Shown: one piece after another, positions 5,001 to 5,018 of the stretch | Numbering within the stretch: the stretch's first letter is position 1 | Layout: every line of letters begins with the position of its first letter | Assembly (NCBI GenBank): GCA_031292035.1 | Contig: JARLHX010000427.1 | Location: forward strand, 1-5,018 | Length of the DNA: 5,018 bases | DNA from: Negativicutes bacterium | GTDB lineage: Bacteria; Bacillota_C; Negativicutes; Sporomusales_B; JARLHX01 | Direction: 5' to 3' | Program-made: the position numbers and the translations under genes | Notes under the pieces: model-generated | Seen by the model: the letters and a program-made list of their open reading frames with translations, nothing else | Databases searched by the model: none | What the model was told of the DNA's origin: nothing

Positions 5001-5006
5001 AGGGGG
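5001..5006 (+). promoter_or_regulatory. Ribosome binding site of the downstream gene
   Basis: AGGGGG is followed by a 7-nt spacer (ATGTTCC) and ATG at 5014. The ATG inside the spacer (5007-5009) is too close to the Shine-Dalgarno to be used. The same hexamer and spacing precede the TTG start of the TPM gene. Confidence 0.8.
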
Positions 5007-5013
5007 ATGTTCC

Positions 5014-5018
5014 ATGGA
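5014..5018 (+). CDS. Start of a sigma-54-controlled gene (only ATG-GA visible)
   Basis: ATG at 5014-5016 follows a strong Shine-Dalgarno and a 68-nt leader from the predicted sigma-54 start. Only the first codon and two bases of the second (Asp or Glu) lie inside the window, so the product cannot be named. Its placement makes it the probable target of the adjacent activator. Confidence 0.75.

Overview
The window looks like chromosomal DNA of an anaerobic, sigma-54-using Bacillota. The best guess is a Negativicutes/Sporomusaceae-type organism. This rests on strong purine-rich ribosome binding sites (AGGGGG-type), TTG/GTG start candidates, intermediate GC, and a CBS-PAS-PAS sigma-54 activator placed upstream of a -24/-12 promoter. 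The taxonomic guess is inference; no single marker in the window proves it.

Left part (1-1440): the end of a GNAT N-acetyltransferase of the AANAT-like type runs rightward and stops 13 bp from the stop codon of a leftward gene. That gene encodes a secreted, membrane-anchored TPM-domain protein with a Gly/Ser/Asp-rich tail. Its most likely start is an internal TTG at 1273, which has a good Shine-Dalgarno and opens directly into a signal peptide.

Middle (1438-1893): about 190 bp with codon-like frames on both strands but no start codon may be a decayed gene. It is followed by a small 67-residue two-helix membrane protein with a convincing intrinsic terminator.

Right part (1925-5018): this is a regulatory module. 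Two overlapping sigma-A-type promoters and several palindromes precede a MarR-family repressor. About 50 bp further on, with no terminator between, comes a 699-residue sigma-54-dependent activator with domains CBS-CBS-PAS-PAS-AAA+-HTH. After its terminator lies a 260-bp control region. It carries upstream inverted repeats that could be activator sites, a near-perfect sigma-54 promoter (TTGGCAC-N5-TTGCA), a perfect CRP-type palindrome (TGTGA-N6-TCACA) just downstream of the predicted transcription start, a second palindrome beside the ribosome binding site, and the first codon of a gene that continues past the window.

The simplest reading is that the MarR protein controls its own transcript and so the level of the sigma-54 activator. 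The activator senses a small ligand and/or an adenylate-type nucleotide and switches on the operon starting at 5014. A CRP/FNR-family protein would add a further layer of control, probably repression. The nature of the target operon cannot be seen here. I saw no tRNA, rRNA, CRISPR array or insertion sequence.
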